From positions 1 to 64,000 of the forward strand of contig CACVBU010001358.1 of assembly GCA_902728285.1 (NCBI GenBank): 64,000 nt of DNA. The letters run 5' to 3'. The notes beneath the pieces were generated by a model. The model was not told the origin of the DNA, searched no databases, and saw only the letters and a program-made list of their open reading frames with translations. Shown here piece after piece: positions 21,151 to 33,034 of the stretch. Within the stretch, counting starts at the first letter, position 1. Each line of letters begins with the position of its first letter. The DNA is from Clytia hemisphaerica (Eukaryota > Cnidaria > Hydrozoa > Leptothecata > Clytiidae). The translations under genes and the position numbers were made by a program.

Positions 21151-23535
21151 ATGTTGAAATCCTCAGAAGAAAGCTTACTATGTGACTGGTACAAAAAACG
21201 TAAATATAATTTAATCATCTACACGTTTTTTTTTTTATTAGAACACCTAAAATTTGGCTGAGCCTGGATGTGCTTATTTTTTTAGCAATTTTCAGCCTAA
21301 AATGTTCTTAAATGCGTTCTTAATTTTTTAGACTACTCTAAATCGATAATATGATACAAAATAAAGAGCACTTTAATTTGGCAAAATTTGGACAATATTT
21401 GACCCTCGAATTTGAAGATCCACCCCTAAATTCGGTTAAAACTGCTTAAAAAGAGGAAAAAATTGTAGTTTCTTGTCATTTTTTTCCAAACTGAGGCTGG
21501 GCATGTTCTTAAGATGTTCTTAATTTTTCGACGAATTTCAGCCTATATGTTCTTATAAACTAGGTTCTAATAAAAAAAAAACGTGTATACCATCGCTAAA
21601 GCTCTGCACGCATTCGAAAATTCGGCCATCCAGATTTCTGCTTTGTATTATTTTCAAAATATTATTCACGTCGAGAATGCGAAATTGTATTATTCTTTGA
21701 CGATGGGTGGTTTGTTTTTATCGGCAACTCTATCCTCGATTGTGATTGGTCGATATATGGATCATTATCGTAATCTTCGGAGCACGGCTCTGGCGATGGC
21801 TTGGTTTAACATTGCTGGTAATTTAATATATTTGATACCGGTTTTAAACTGGTTCCCAATCTTTGGTCGATTTTTATGTGGAATTGCAGATGGAATCAAA
21901 CCAGCTTATCAAGGTTAGTCACAAACCAAACTCGTACTCAGGCCTTTTGTTTATAAACCCCGAAGTGCTAGATGTCGTACTTTAAGCTCTTCCAAGTAAA
22001 AAAAAAGTGAATATCGCAAAGAATATTGCTGCTATTGTTTTTGAAAGCCCAAGGAGCATCTAACTGGTCAAGCACTGAACTTCTATTGTAATGTCACGTG
22101 ACCTAGGTATAGAATTTCCTACCTAACCTTGGCATATATAACATTTTTTGAAAATTAGCCCCCTCGGACATTGTGACTTTTGACCTCCTGGGCAGCAGGT
22201 CCCCGGACAAGCATGACACTAAAAATTACCCTCAAACAGAGCAAGTTTACCCCCCGGACAAGGCAAATTTTGTTGATTTTTCACAATGCGCCCGAACACT
22301 ATATCCACCAACCCCCCCCCATGTACAGACATTTTTTGGAAGAGCCCAAAAGAAAGATGTTTAAAAACTTGATTTAATTTACAATCATTCTATTTTTAGG
22401 AGAATTAACTCGAACATACCCTTCTAAAGAACTTTCTGTACTGGTCACAATGATACAAACATTAACCATCATTTGCCATGCCTTAGCCCCTGTGTCACCT
22501 ATCATATTCAAATGGGTCAACTTCAAATTATTTGGGCATGAAATCAATCAATACAACTGTGTTGCTCTGTTTCTGGCTGGGTGCACACTAACATACGGGG
22601 TCGCCGCTTACTTCTTGTTAACTGATTTGACTAAAAACCCTGGTTATCACGTTTACTTAAAAGTCAATCAAAAACTCAGTGAAAGATCAAGAAAATCAGT
22701 ATCTATATGTCGATTTAGCGGTGACAATAAGAAAAACACTGATATATCAAACGAAGAAGTTTCAAAAGAAAGTCTATATTCGTCTAACAAACCAGAGGCA
22801 ATAGCAAAGAAGGATCAATCAGAAAATTCCAAAGAAAGTTTATATCCGTTTACAGAATCGGAGATAATTGGAAAGAATGACCAAGCAGAACTTCTACCAG
22901 TAGCTAATAAACCCGATATTGTTGATCTCAATCCGAAACCGTTAACACTAACAGAGCTATTGAAAAATGTGGACGTTCTAGTTCCACTGTATGTAATATT
23001 TTTAATCAATATTGTTTATGCTCAATCTGAGTTAATGATTAACATTGTAGCTGTTAATCTATTCCATTGGAGCATCCAACATCTGAGTATTTTGACCATA
23101 ACAGTAGTTATCATTGCAGTATTAACATTGAAATATATTGAAAGATTCAACACGTATATTGATGCGTATTACATACTTGTGTTATGTACGACTGGAAACG
23201 CACTTAATCTGACAATTATTCTTCCTTTAGCTAAGGAGTGTATTGGAAATGACGCTTTGAGGAACGTTGCAATATTTATGACACAATGTTTTAATATCCT
23301 GTTTAGCTATCCTGCCACTGCTTTTACAACTGTCATTCTCTCTGTAGTGGTAGACCATCATTCAAGATGTTCTGTGTTAGGACTGCGACAAATGGCAATG
23401 AAATTGGCGTGTTGTTTTGGATATTTTTCTGCAGCTTTCTTGTTCATTGTTATCGATAAAGCGTATATCATTTTGACATTATTTTGCTTGTCAACCTCAC
23501 TGGTTTTGTTATTAGGAGTCGATCTTATATTTTAA
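21151..23535 (+). CDS. MFS transporter, MFSD8-like, first coding exon split by a transposon
   Basis: Coding pieces: 21151-21221, 21588-21913 and 22400-23535 (TAA). A polypyrimidine tract and AG just before 21132 suggest a 5'UTR intron. The protein would be about 511 residues with about 12 membrane segments, typical for the major facilitator superfamily. TM1 is NLIIY+TIAKALHAFENS, followed by LTMGGLFLSATLSSIVIG and then GRYMDHYR in the place of MFS motif A. TM4-like GRFLCGIADGI precedes the 21913|22400 intron (phase 1). A long polar loop (about residues 205-300) rich in Ser/Lys/Glu separates the two halves, and six more segments follow. The spacing of the start (KRKYNLIIYT) matches lysosomal MFSD8/CLN7-type proteins; the substrate is unknown. 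The break: 364 bp of transposon between codons for Y and T brings an in-frame TAA, so this copy cannot give the full protein unless the element is removed from the RNA. It may be a null allele, a pseudogene or an insertion polymorphism. Confidence 0.75.
21222..21585. mobile_element. MITE inside the MFS coding exon, TA duplication
   Basis: 364 bp with inverted ends CACG, a run of 10-11 T, ATTAGAAC (left) and the complement at the right (GTTCTAAT, A run, CGTG). TA is duplicated at 21220-21221 and 21586-21587. Excising the element plus one TA rejoins the transporter frame exactly. Same family as 4197-4400, 20868-21070, 29640-29840, 47868-48066 and 53270-53506. No coding capacity. No GT-AG pair at its edges would splice it out cleanly. 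Confidence 0.88.
21914..22399 (+). other. Intron of the MFS gene
   Basis: GTTAGT donor and TATTTTTAG acceptor. It contains two short overlapping plus-strand open frames (22173-22377) without recognisable content. Confidence 0.6.
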
Positions 23536-24152
23536 AGTATAAAGAGTTATAAATTACGTATGAAAAGTTTTGTTTGGTGATCAATGCTGCAGATATCACG
23601 GGTGTCGAAACGCCCGTCACCCCCCCGCGAACTGATGGATGGGTACTAGTACTCAGTCCCCGTCATTTTGAATTGGATAAAACTTGAAAATGAAGCGAAC
23701 GGTCAGATAAAATCTCGAGATGAAGCAAGCCGCATTGTGAATGGATTGCCCACAATGCGGTCAGGCCAGGAATTTGTAACGTATATGGTAGCTACAATCC
23801 TAAACAGAACCCCAGTATCAATGTTGATGGTGAGGCGAGTCTGAACGTGAGGTGAACGTGCGAAAATTCAACTCCAACATTGATTTTGGGAGGTGGAAAA
23901 GGGTCATGTTCGGACACCACTTTTGACCACGATATATCTTTTTACTTGCTGTTGTGACGAAAGATATCTTTTAATATTGGAGTTATGCTTGTTATCGTAG
24001 GAGTTGTAACGTAAGTGTTGTTTTGCTTTAGAAACAGAAATACTGAAGAATCACTTCTATGTGAAGTGGTGTGTGACAAAGAGGGCTCAATGAAATCAGA
24101 GCCAAGTAAAATATTTAAAGTGACATATTAAATTATTAATAGTAATGTTGTA
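23536..24152. other. No gene seen downstream of the MFS gene
   Basis: Contains GGGTGTCGAAACGCCCGTCACCCCCCC near 23600 in short repeat-like form and a partly inverted pair around 23815-23890 (TATCAATGTTG / CAACATTGATT). No supported coding region. Confidence 0.4.
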
Positions 24153-24621
24153 CAGGGTGTCCCTAATAAAAGTATCGAGTTTGAACATGCGATTGAGTAG
24201 AAAGTTTTAAGTGTGTATTCACAAAATTGTATTTTAAGCTCTCCCTCTTTTTTCTTTGTCATTACGTAACAATAAAAACATACTCTGCCTGTTTACAAAT
24301 GCAACGAAATTACGATCATGAGAAAAACGCAACAATTAAAACATGTTTGTAAAGAATCGTATGTAAAACTATGAAAATAATAAAAATGGAATGTATGGAA
24401 CAATAAAAAAGTAAAACTAGGCAGCAATTTTGATTTTTAAAGACGTACATTTATGCAACAGGGGAATAGTAAAAAGGGCTATTGATTAATTTATACGTTG
24501 TAACTACCTTTTGTAATGAGCCTATGTGATGGAGAACGTTCTTATATTTTAGCGATAACACACACAAACTTTTTTATTCAATCGCATGTTCAAACTCGAT
24601 ACTTTTATTAGGGACACCCTG
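24153..24621. mobile_element. MITE with CAGGGTGTCCCTAATAAAAG ends
   Basis: 469 bp with an inverted repeat of about 44 bp: CAGGGTGTCCCTAATAAAAG, then TATCGAGTTTGAACATGCGA, complement at the right. TA on both sides (24151-24152 and 24622-24623). CAGGGTGTCCC ends with TA duplications are typical of mariner-derived MITEs. No transposase. Confidence 0.88.
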
Positions 24622-24834
24622 TATTATAGTAATTATTGTATTAATGTTAATTATTTCTGAGCTTTTAAGATTGTTACCCAGGGTACCAGAGGCCAAGTTC
24701 AAGAGATAATTTATTCGAGCTGTGTTATACTCACGGTATAAGATTGTATTGCTTGTTTGAATTATTTTTTGATTATCTGTGGTAGTCTGTAGTCAGCCTT
24801 ATTGAGAGAAAATTTACCACTTTCACGCGCACAG

Positions 24835-26339
24835 CAGGGGGGGTCATGCAGTTAGTACCAGACACTATGGGTACTAACTGCAGAATCCAAATTTTGAAAT
24901 ACACCCACCACCCTTCTGCAGTTAGTACCCTAAAGTACTAACTGCATTCGGGGTCGAAAATTGGATACCACCCCTAATTAAGCAGTAAGCACCCCTGATA
25001 CTATTTGTTTTACATAGAAAAGAATGATTCCCCCTGTTTTCGGCTCTAAATGACCCGAAATAAGCTCATAAACCTGATAACACAGAAAAACCTCCGGACG
25101 GCCTCCTACTTGACCGCCAATCTAAGATAGGCACAGGGTTGCCCATATCAGCCACGGTAGGTATCCAAGAGACCCGACCAAGCAAGACCATGGTGTACTG
25201 ACCCGACTAATCAATAAGCTCTTGTCCAGTCTCGTCTGTTTTGAAAATATTCTCTCCCTAACGACTCACTCGCGCATTTTCTTTCTTTCTTTCAACCGAA
25301 ACTTTTCACCCACCCTTCCTCTTTAATAGTCCTTTATATTGTAGCACAGTGTAGCCTGAATCCTGTGAATAGAAGACACTGCAAAGTCAATATGATATAT
25401 TGTTCATTGTAAAATTAGAAGACATTGTAAGGTCAAAACATTTGTCGAGGGGCAAATCACTAAAATAAATCTCGTACACAATTTTTATAAATCAAAAATA
25501 AGTCAAAAATAAATCATAAATCAAAAATAAATCATAAATAAATCATAAATCAAAAATAAATTAGAAATAAATCATAAATCAAAAATAAATCAGAAATAAA
25601 TCAATAAATCAAAAATAAATCAGAAATAAATCAAAATCAAAATAAATCATAAATAAGAAATAAATAAAAAATATTCGAAAAAAAATACTTTTCAACTTTT
25701 TTTATTTTTTTGACAATGATTTTGAGTATCAGTTCGTTAAAATTTGAAAAAAAATTCATAAATTACATTCAAAAATAAATAAATCAAAAATAATTCAAAA
25801 AAATCATAAATAAATCATAAATCAAAAATAAATCAAAAATAAATCATAAATCAAAAATAAATCAAAAATAAATCAAAAATAAATCAAAAATAAATCATAA
25901 ATCAAAAATCATAAATAAATCATAAATCAAAAATAAATCATAAATAAATCATAAATAAAAAATAAATCAAAAATAAATCATAAATCAAAAATAAGTCAAA
26001 AATAAATCATAAATCAAAAATAAATCAAAAATAAATCATAAATCAAAAATAAATCATAAATCTCGTACACCATTTTTCGAGTGATTTGCCCCTCGGAGTG
26101 AGTAATGTCAAAATATTTCAGCTAAGACTTTTTTTAAAAGGCAGACAGTAGACAGCAACCCATTTTCAAGCACTTAGTATCCTAAAGTACTAATTGATTT
26201 TTTGAAAAATTCTGAGATACCACCCCCTTTCAGCAGTTAGTACCCAGTAGGTACTAACTGCAAAATCCTTAAAATGAAAATGACCCACCACGGTACTAAC
26301 CGCCAACGTGTCTGGTACTAACTGCATGACCCCCCCCTG
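24835..26339. mobile_element. 1.5-kb hAT-like element carrying a second element
   Basis: Ends CAGGGGGGGTCATGCAGTTA and TAACTGCATGACCCCCCCCTG, with CGCACAG repeated outside (7 bp, part of GCGCACAG at 24827-24834). Inside each end are several copies of AGTTAGTACC / GGTACTAACTGC. CAGGG ends and a 7-8 bp duplication suggest hAT. The middle is occupied by the separate element at 25446-26095. Confidence 0.82.
25446..26095. mobile_element. Nested element filled with AAATCATAAATCAAAAAT repeats
   Basis: Ends CGAGGGGCAAATCACT and AGTGATTTGCCCCTCG, then AATCTCGTACAC on both sides. Almost all the interior is the simple-sequence repeat AAATCATAAATCAAAAATA in many variants, with one different core (about 25670-25780). 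No target duplication was resolved. Confidence 0.75.
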
Positions 26340-26435
26340 CGCACAGTGATACTTTGGAGTATTTTTCGATAAGCCCTTATTCTGACTTCCAGTGAGATTT
26401 GATTATGGATTATGGAGTTTGGATTTCCCTGAGAA

Positions 26436-27119
26436 CATGAACATATAAACGACGGGACATCTATCTTTTATTGTCTCTTTGAAGCGAGCTTCGTTGCCGC
26501 CTGTATTTCAAAATTGCTATAAAAAATCCGAGTTCTGACAATATTCCGTCGTAATTTTATTTCTTTGAATTGTTTAGGTAAAATGATTGATAGAGCTTGA
26601 ACATTACTCCTAATGCACAAAAAAATTATTTTCAATTTTTTTCATGAGTTTGCAATATATTTTATCAACATTTTCAACTTTGAAATGATGCAGAATTTCA
26701 ACTGCGTGTATACTTTTGAATCCCTTTTGTCACTCCAATAATTCTTTTTATGACTTGAAAAAAATAGCTTGCCAAAGTTGAGAGCCTGTGCCATAAGAAT
26801 ATTGAAATTAGAATGTGACACTCTCTAAAATTATTAGACACTTTTAAGTCAAAATTTGGAAATATTAGTCGGAGTTTTGACAAGCTGACGATGATTTTGC
26901 CTCTGTTATCTTTGTTATGATATAGATAAAAGACTTGAGAAAAGTAGAACAACAAAGACTTTTGTCGAAATTTTGACGTTGTTAGCAAGGTATTCCCAAG
27001 AGGTATACCATCAGAATTTATTGTTTCATTTGATGATTTTAACGAGGCGGCAACGAAGCTAGCAGTGTTATCTTCAAAAATACAAAGGAGATGGATGTCC
27101 AGTCGTTTATATGTTCATG
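26436..27119. mobile_element. Fold-back element, uninterrupted copy
   Basis: 684 bp, ends ATGAACATATAAACGAC and GTCGTTTATATGTTCAT, flanked by CTGAGAA on both sides (7-8 bp). Inner blocks GAAGCGAGCTTCGTTGCCGC and GCGGCAACGAAGCTAGC pair. It is the intact counterpart of 9264-10665 and provides the empty sites for its two insertions. Confidence 0.85.
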
Positions 27120-28684
27120 CTGAGAACAAATGGAAGAAATTGTTTGCATCGTATTATAATTATTCTAAACTCCAGTGATATAGAGTATTCATTTTATATA
27201 AAAACTGCACTTTTTTCCGGACACACTGTATATTGAATCGCTAAATTGCGTCGGATTTTCGTCACTTGCAAATATTTCTAACTTTTCACCGACAATTGTT
27301 TTTTCAGTGTAACGTTGCCTTTTTTGAGAAATTAACGCTTGGCAATTTTTGAATTTGCTCTGTCATAAGTAGCACAAAACCCAGGAAAGGGGTCAAGCAA
27401 TTACTCTGAAGAGTACTAACTGATTTTTGATAATTTTGAAAAGGTCAAATTTTCATACACCACCCCCAAAATCGCATAGTTACCCATTTTTCAAAGTTTG
27501 CCTTTGGGGGAAGCTTTCCAATATCTTTCATGTTGAAGAAATATTATGTTAGAAATTAAACATATCCTAGAAAAAATGTAAAATTTTTGCAGTTTTTTTC
27601 TATTTTCAAAAATTTTTTTTTGCAAAAACTTTAAAATAATTTTTACCCCATGGGAAAATGAAGAAACTCTTAGACCCACTGGAAATTCAAGTTATTAAGC
27701 CCTGGAACCGCTCGGAAATGTGGCTATTACATGAAATGGCCCATTTCCATTGAAGTTCATATGACTAGAAGACATTGTTACACAGCGGAAAAACACGCAA
27801 GAACATTGACAAAAACGGGTTAGTAATAAAAATGATAATTTCTCTTTCGTAATAAAACCATAAAAGAAATATAGGATAAAATAATGACAACATCATCGTG
27901 AAAACTCATTACAAAGTTCAAGATCAAAGCAAACGAAATTACATGTTAACAAATAGACACGTGTAATCTCTGTTAAATACCAAATAAAATTATCCTTATA
28001 GAAAATACAATGATTTTTTATATCATGCATCTGGGTGAATGCGACTTTTTTTATAGAGCGCCAACGAGAAAAACTCGCACTCCAATAATTCATACCATTG
28101 TTCTCAGCATCAAAGAATTATCCTAGAGCATGAAAAATAAAGATCTTCACTATGTATGTATGAACTTTGTCTGGTAAGAATAAATTGCACTTTTAAAAAG
28201 GTTGTTATAAAATCTCGACATCAACCATTCCGTTATAAAATAAAACAATTTCGATTCATTTAAAGTTGTCAGCAACATCTCTGTACACCTCTTCTTATTT
28301 ACAAATTCTCTCAGAACTTCATTTGCTTATATCATAAAAAAACAGATTCGTCACGCTCTGTCCTGTGTAGGAGGACTTCTTCAGGCGGATTACAACAACA
28401 GAACGTTTTTCACGTTGTTTTGTGAGTAAAGTATGGCAAAATGAAAATCACGTATGAAAATGAATATGTACAAAAACCATCCCAATTACTTTTCTTCTTT
28501 CACTCCTCAATTGGCCTGGAAAAAAGAAGGATAAAAACGTTTTTATCTTTCAATTCAAAATTTTACCTAAAGATTACAGTAAACAAGTACACTGAACAAG
28601 TTCTAGAAATCTATGAGGCCAAACAACCCGTAAACATTTGCTTTTATATAATATTGACGCCATACCAAATTGCGTAACCTTATC
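27120..28684. other. No gene seen
   Basis: AT-rich. A weak relic of the AGTACTAACTG repeat lies near 27400. If ALYREF has a further 3' exon it should lie here on the minus strand; several short candidates exist (for example an acceptor TACACAG near 28373) but none could be chosen. Confidence 0.4.
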
Positions 28685-31600
28685 TCATGAATGGGGGTTA
28701 AACTTTATACTTACAGCTTCAATGTAGCTGTCTAATTCTTTATCCAAGTCTTCTTTAGAGGGTGGGGGACCACGCCCTTTGCCTCCACGGGCACCACCGC
28801 GAGCACCTCTGCCACCGCGGGACGATCCTCGGCCACCACCGCGGGTGCTTCCACCACGTGTGGATCCACGTCGGTTACCACCATCACCACCTCGAGCTCC
28901 TCGTCCTCCTTGGCGCGTGTTCATTCGCCCGCCACCGTAATTATTGCTCGTGCCACGTCTAAAATGCAAGAACATTTGATTTAAACCGATTCTCAAATAG
29001 TTGAAGCGACAAAAAATTATATTGCCTCCGTCCTATCATTGAATATTTAGATTTCTTTTGAAAAAAAAAATTTGTGCAACTTGCAGAGCAATTATTGCCA
29101 TTGAACATTCTAAAACTTTTATAGCTTCTCTTTGTCATTTTATTATATTTCGGCTTGCAGAGCAATTATTGCCATTGAACATTCTAAAACTTTTATAGCT
29201 TCTCTTTGTCATTTTATTATATTTCGGCATGCCCCTGAAGACATTCTATCAACTTTCTAAAAAAAACATTCCTCATTGACTTTATGGCCGACTTGTGCCA
29301 TGAGGTTTTTTTGTTTATAGGGCTTTGATTTATAGCGAACTTATATAAGAATATATATGTAAAAATTTATTGTTTCTCTTTTTGAAGATATGATAGCAAT
29401 ATATTAAACGGAAGAATTACAGCATGATTTTACAACAACCTTCAAAAACCAAAGGAAATCCCTCAAATGCAAACGCACAACAGAAAACATTCCTATAATG
29501 ATGCATTTCCTGACTCCATAATTAGACTAATTATTGGAAGATGAAGTCATCAACAGAATGACAAACGTAATTCTAACGATTATACTGTTACAAAAACATT
29601 TCTCGTACACAAGCAATATCTTGATACATACAAATTCTTTTATATAAGAACATCCAAGTTTTTGAAGCCTTTGGATGTTTTAAACTTTTTCACCATTTTC
29701 GGAGTATTTTTGTTCATTTTTCTAAAAAATTGGGTGTCCGTAAAGCTTCATAACGTTCTTAAAAACTTGTTCTTAATATTTTTGCCATCAAAGCCTTGTG
29801 TTCTTGTACGATTTGTTCTCATGATAAAAAACATGTACATACCTCCCGAAATTTGTTGATACTTGTGGTGTAACTTGTTCGATTTTCATTGGTCGACCTA
29901 AACAGCAAAAATAAATGATATTGAAAATCTTAATTATTCATAATTTCCATATTTTCCATATTATGAATAAATCCATACTATGCCTCTGTTCCCCGCACTA
30001 ATCGCTTTTCAGAGCTTTGATAATGCTTTTTGTGCTTAAAACTAAATCTCTAACCAAATTCAGACTTTTTTCAAATGTTTTTGTTCCCTAGAAGGCGCTG
30101 TTTCAAAATGAAAATAAACTTAAGCGATCTAATGATTTTTTAATTGCTGATGATATTTGAGCTCTTAAAGCTTTCTTGAAATATAAATTTTTCAGATTTG
30201 TGTTATTTTTTTAATGCTTGGCAGTGCTTGGGGAAGAAAATCTTTGACCCATATTTGAAGTCCTAAATTTCACTTTTATTTTCGACCCCACCAAAAGAAG
30301 TCACACCGGGGCCACCAATAATGGTCAAATATATATTTCTCACCACATGTTTTGGTGAAATAGGGGGCTTGAAATAATGGTCTGACATCGGTTATTGTGC
30401 GACCTAGAAAGCTTTTTGTCCGACCCAGAAATCATAACGTTCAAGCTAAAGCAACTCTGATCTGACATTTTGTCTAACCCACTTGAAATTGTTATTTTGA
30501 CCTTTGAGTTTGCCAATTCAGAAAGTAATCTATTTTACTCTCAGTATTTTGGGAAAATTGGTAACAAGGAGAGTAAAGGGTTATGTCTATTTCAACATTA
30601 ATTGTTAAAATTCCTAATATTTATGGGAGCAGAAATGGAGGAGGGAGAAGCTTAGTTCTGAGAAGACAAAATACAAAATACCAAGCTTCTCTAAAAAGGG
30701 TGAAGATATGCGAAAAATTCTTGAAAACCCTTTTAGTAAACGTTTTACTCACAGGTGCCTGTCTGCTTGTTTATTTTTCAATTTTTTCTAAACCCCAGAC
30801 TTTATTAGGACCCCTGTTAATTAGTTTTTATATATTTTCAGTTGTCAGGTTTGATCTAAAGAGTCTTCAAGTCTAGAGTCATAGTATAATTTCCAAACCC
30901 TCTGTTTACTTTTTCAAGCACTTTTTTCCAAAAGAAAAAATTATGAAAGTAAATGAAAGTGAATAATGCAAAGTAAGTAAAAATGACTGTACAAAAACTT
31001 GAAGGAAAATCAACTCAATATATTGCAATAAGTCTAACAGTATCAAGATAGTTTTTTCAAGAAAAAGTTAGAATTTTTGGGCTATTTCAAAACATCTTAA
31101 AAAACTTTATGTTTAAGGGACCATTCAAAAAGTACTTATGCTCGAAAATGGCAAATTTTTGACTCATCCTCCCCTTTGTACACTTTATGTGCACCCCCTT
31201 CAGCATACATACGCTTTTTAGTACACCCCCTAACCAATATGTAGGTATCCAATCGTATTTATAACAAAGTCTCAAGAAATTAAAAGAATCTATAAGACAG
31301 TTTAGGAAAAATTACAAGCATACGTACTTCTCCTCAAGGACCCCCTCTCCTTGTACGCTTTCATACGCTTTTGGGATTACCCCCTCCCCCTCTCAAGTGT
31401 ATGTACTTTTTGAGTGGCCCCTAAAAGGCAAAAATTTTCTTCATCCTCCAACTATGGCAGGAAAATTTAATACCATTTGAAACTCAATTTTTCAGAACTT
31501 GCTTACCAGTGGTAAGGAAACGTGCTTAATAGAAAATATTCTGGTCTGAGATTTTAGTACCAACCCCTCACGACCCCAGGCCTTGCATAGGTGTAACTAT

Positions 31601-33034
31601 AATACCACTTTCAAAAGTCGGGTTAAGAGTATGCAAAAAATTATAAGACTTAACATGACTTTTGGTACATGACTGAAAAAGTGAAAACCCCCATGATTAG
31701 GAGTTTGCAACATTTAGTTTGAAACAATGTTTTTCAATTATCAGCAAACCTATGCAAATTGTACAGAAAGAATAATTATCCCAAAGGTTTAGGTTTCTTA
31801 AACAATTGATCACTTGGCCTTACTTTCTGTATGATTAAAAAATGTTCTTACCATCTAAGGGAACTCCATTGTATGTCTTGAAGGCTTTTGCAGCATCATC
31901 TCTTCTTTCGAAAACTACATCAGCTGTACCATGTGATCGTCCTGAACTGTCGTAATTGATTGTTGCCTTTTTAAGTTTTCCAAACTCAGTGAACAATTCC
32001 TGAAAGAAGTTCAAATTTAACTATGAAAACAAGCTTGCCACTTATCTGGGAACCCTAGGTCTTGAAAACAAGCAGCTTACAGATTGCTTTTTCAAAATTG
32101 CTATCTCAAGGGAGCTAATTTTGACAAATTCATCAATTCTGGATTGGAATCAATAAAAAGGGTCCCATTTTGGACTTCACTTCACTGTCTGGTCTTAAAA
32201 ACCCTAAGTTTGAAAAATTTATTTCAACCCCATTCCAAAAACCTATTTCAAAATGAAAACATTTGCAAAAGAAGCATATAACCATACTTTGATGTCTGTT
32301 TCAGTTACTCCAAAATCCAAGTTTGATATTTGAAGATGTGCTCCGGTTGAAACTCCAACACGTCCACTAATGCCACTATCGCTGCGTCGACCTCGCGCTC
32401 CAGCTCCATCATACATGTCATGCTCCCATTTATCTGGGATACCTTTTGGCTAAAATAAATTTTCATTCAAAAGTTCTCTAAAATCACCACATCTGTAACC
32501 ATTTCATCCTTTGCAAATCAAAAGATGCTGGTCAAATTTTCAGATAATGGAGAGATTTATTCTCATATGCAATTTTCTAATATAATTTTATTGTGACACC
32601 TTTCTCAGCATTAATAAAATGCTTTTCATGGGTGGTGTGAATGAATTGATATAATGTAATGACATGTTGGGAAGAAACAACAAGTTGAATCATCTCCTTG
32701 ATGCTAGATAATAATTCATCTCCAGGTTTCATTCACTTCTCTGATGACGAACTCGTTGAAAATGAATATTTTCACTTGAAACTCAACTTTATTTGATAAC
32801 TTTGGTAGATGGGAGCCTTACTCGGTTGTATGGTGCACTTCTAGATCCTCCACGTCCACGTTTGACAGGTCCAGCACTGTCTCGTCTGCCCCCACCGGCA
32901 GCACCAGAAGAACCTCTTCCTCCTCGTGAAGCACCACGTCCACGACCTCTTCCCCTTCCTCCTCCTCTGGACGATTTCTTGTTAGATGCAATGATATCAT
33001 CAAGGGACATGTCGATTTTGTCTTCTGAAACCAT
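28685..33034 (-). CDS. ALYREF: ALYREF / Aly-REF mRNA export adaptor
   Basis: Coding exons on the minus strand, 5' to 3': 33034-32822, 32449-32288, 31999-31852, 29897-29843 and 28958-28715. All have GT-AG introns and consistent phases, giving 274 residues. ALYREF is the TREX subunit that couples spliced, capped mRNA to UAP56 and NXF1 in the nucleus. Order of parts: N-terminal UAP56-binding motif ([15 protein letters not shown]), Arg/Gly-rich arm, one RRM (RNP2-like [13 protein letters not shown]1-like GTADVVFE), then a C-terminal RGG-rich arm and a second UAP56-binding-like end ([11 protein letters not shown]). Length and layout fit the family. The ATG at 33034 has a good context (AAAATGG) and starts the conserved motif. 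A GTAAGT follows the Ala of SYIEA, so a short last exon may exist; read straight on, the frame adds nine residues and stops at 28685. Head-to-head with USP7. Confidence 0.93.
29080..29227. repeat. Perfect 74-bp tandem duplication in ALYREF intron 4
   Basis: 29080-29153 and 29154-29227 are identical over 74 bases (start CTTGCAGAGCAATTATTGCC, end ATTTCGG). Identity in a neutral intron points to a recent duplication or an assembly repeat. It sits about 120 bases upstream of the exon 5 acceptor. Confidence 0.92.
29640..29840. mobile_element. MITE copy abutting an ALYREF splice donor
   Basis: TATAAGAACATCC at the left, internal GGGTGTCCGTAAAGC, TTCTTAATATTTTTGCC and TTGTTCTCATGATAAAAAAC at the right. 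The right part reaches the GTATGT donor of ALYREF exon 4 (29837-29842). Ends are diverged. Confidence 0.5.
31116..31422. mobile_element. Element with AGGGACCATTCAAAAAGTAC ends
   Basis: Left end AGGGACCATTCAAAAAGTAC, right end GTACTTTTTGAGTGGCCCCT, about 300 bp. The interior repeats TACGCTTTT and CCCCCTCC-type words. No exact target duplication was seen. Located in ALYREF intron 3. Confidence 0.65.

Noticed and set aside
21222-21587. The MITE as a clean spliceosomal intron
   Set aside because: The possible GT near the left edge and the nearest AG at the right leave extra bases with an in-frame stop. An exact 366-base removal has no GT-AG borders.
22173-22377. Two short overlapping plus-strand frames
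   Set aside because: They lie inside the MFS intron, have Pro-rich random composition and no splice or domain support.
25490-26060. Possible CRISPR-like or satellite array of regular AAATCATAAATC units
   Set aside because: There are no unique spacers; the units vary continuously and lie between transposon ends. It is simple-sequence DNA in a eukaryotic genome.
28762-28962. Plus-strand His/Gly-rich frame
   Set aside because: Mirror of the ALYREF RGG exon.
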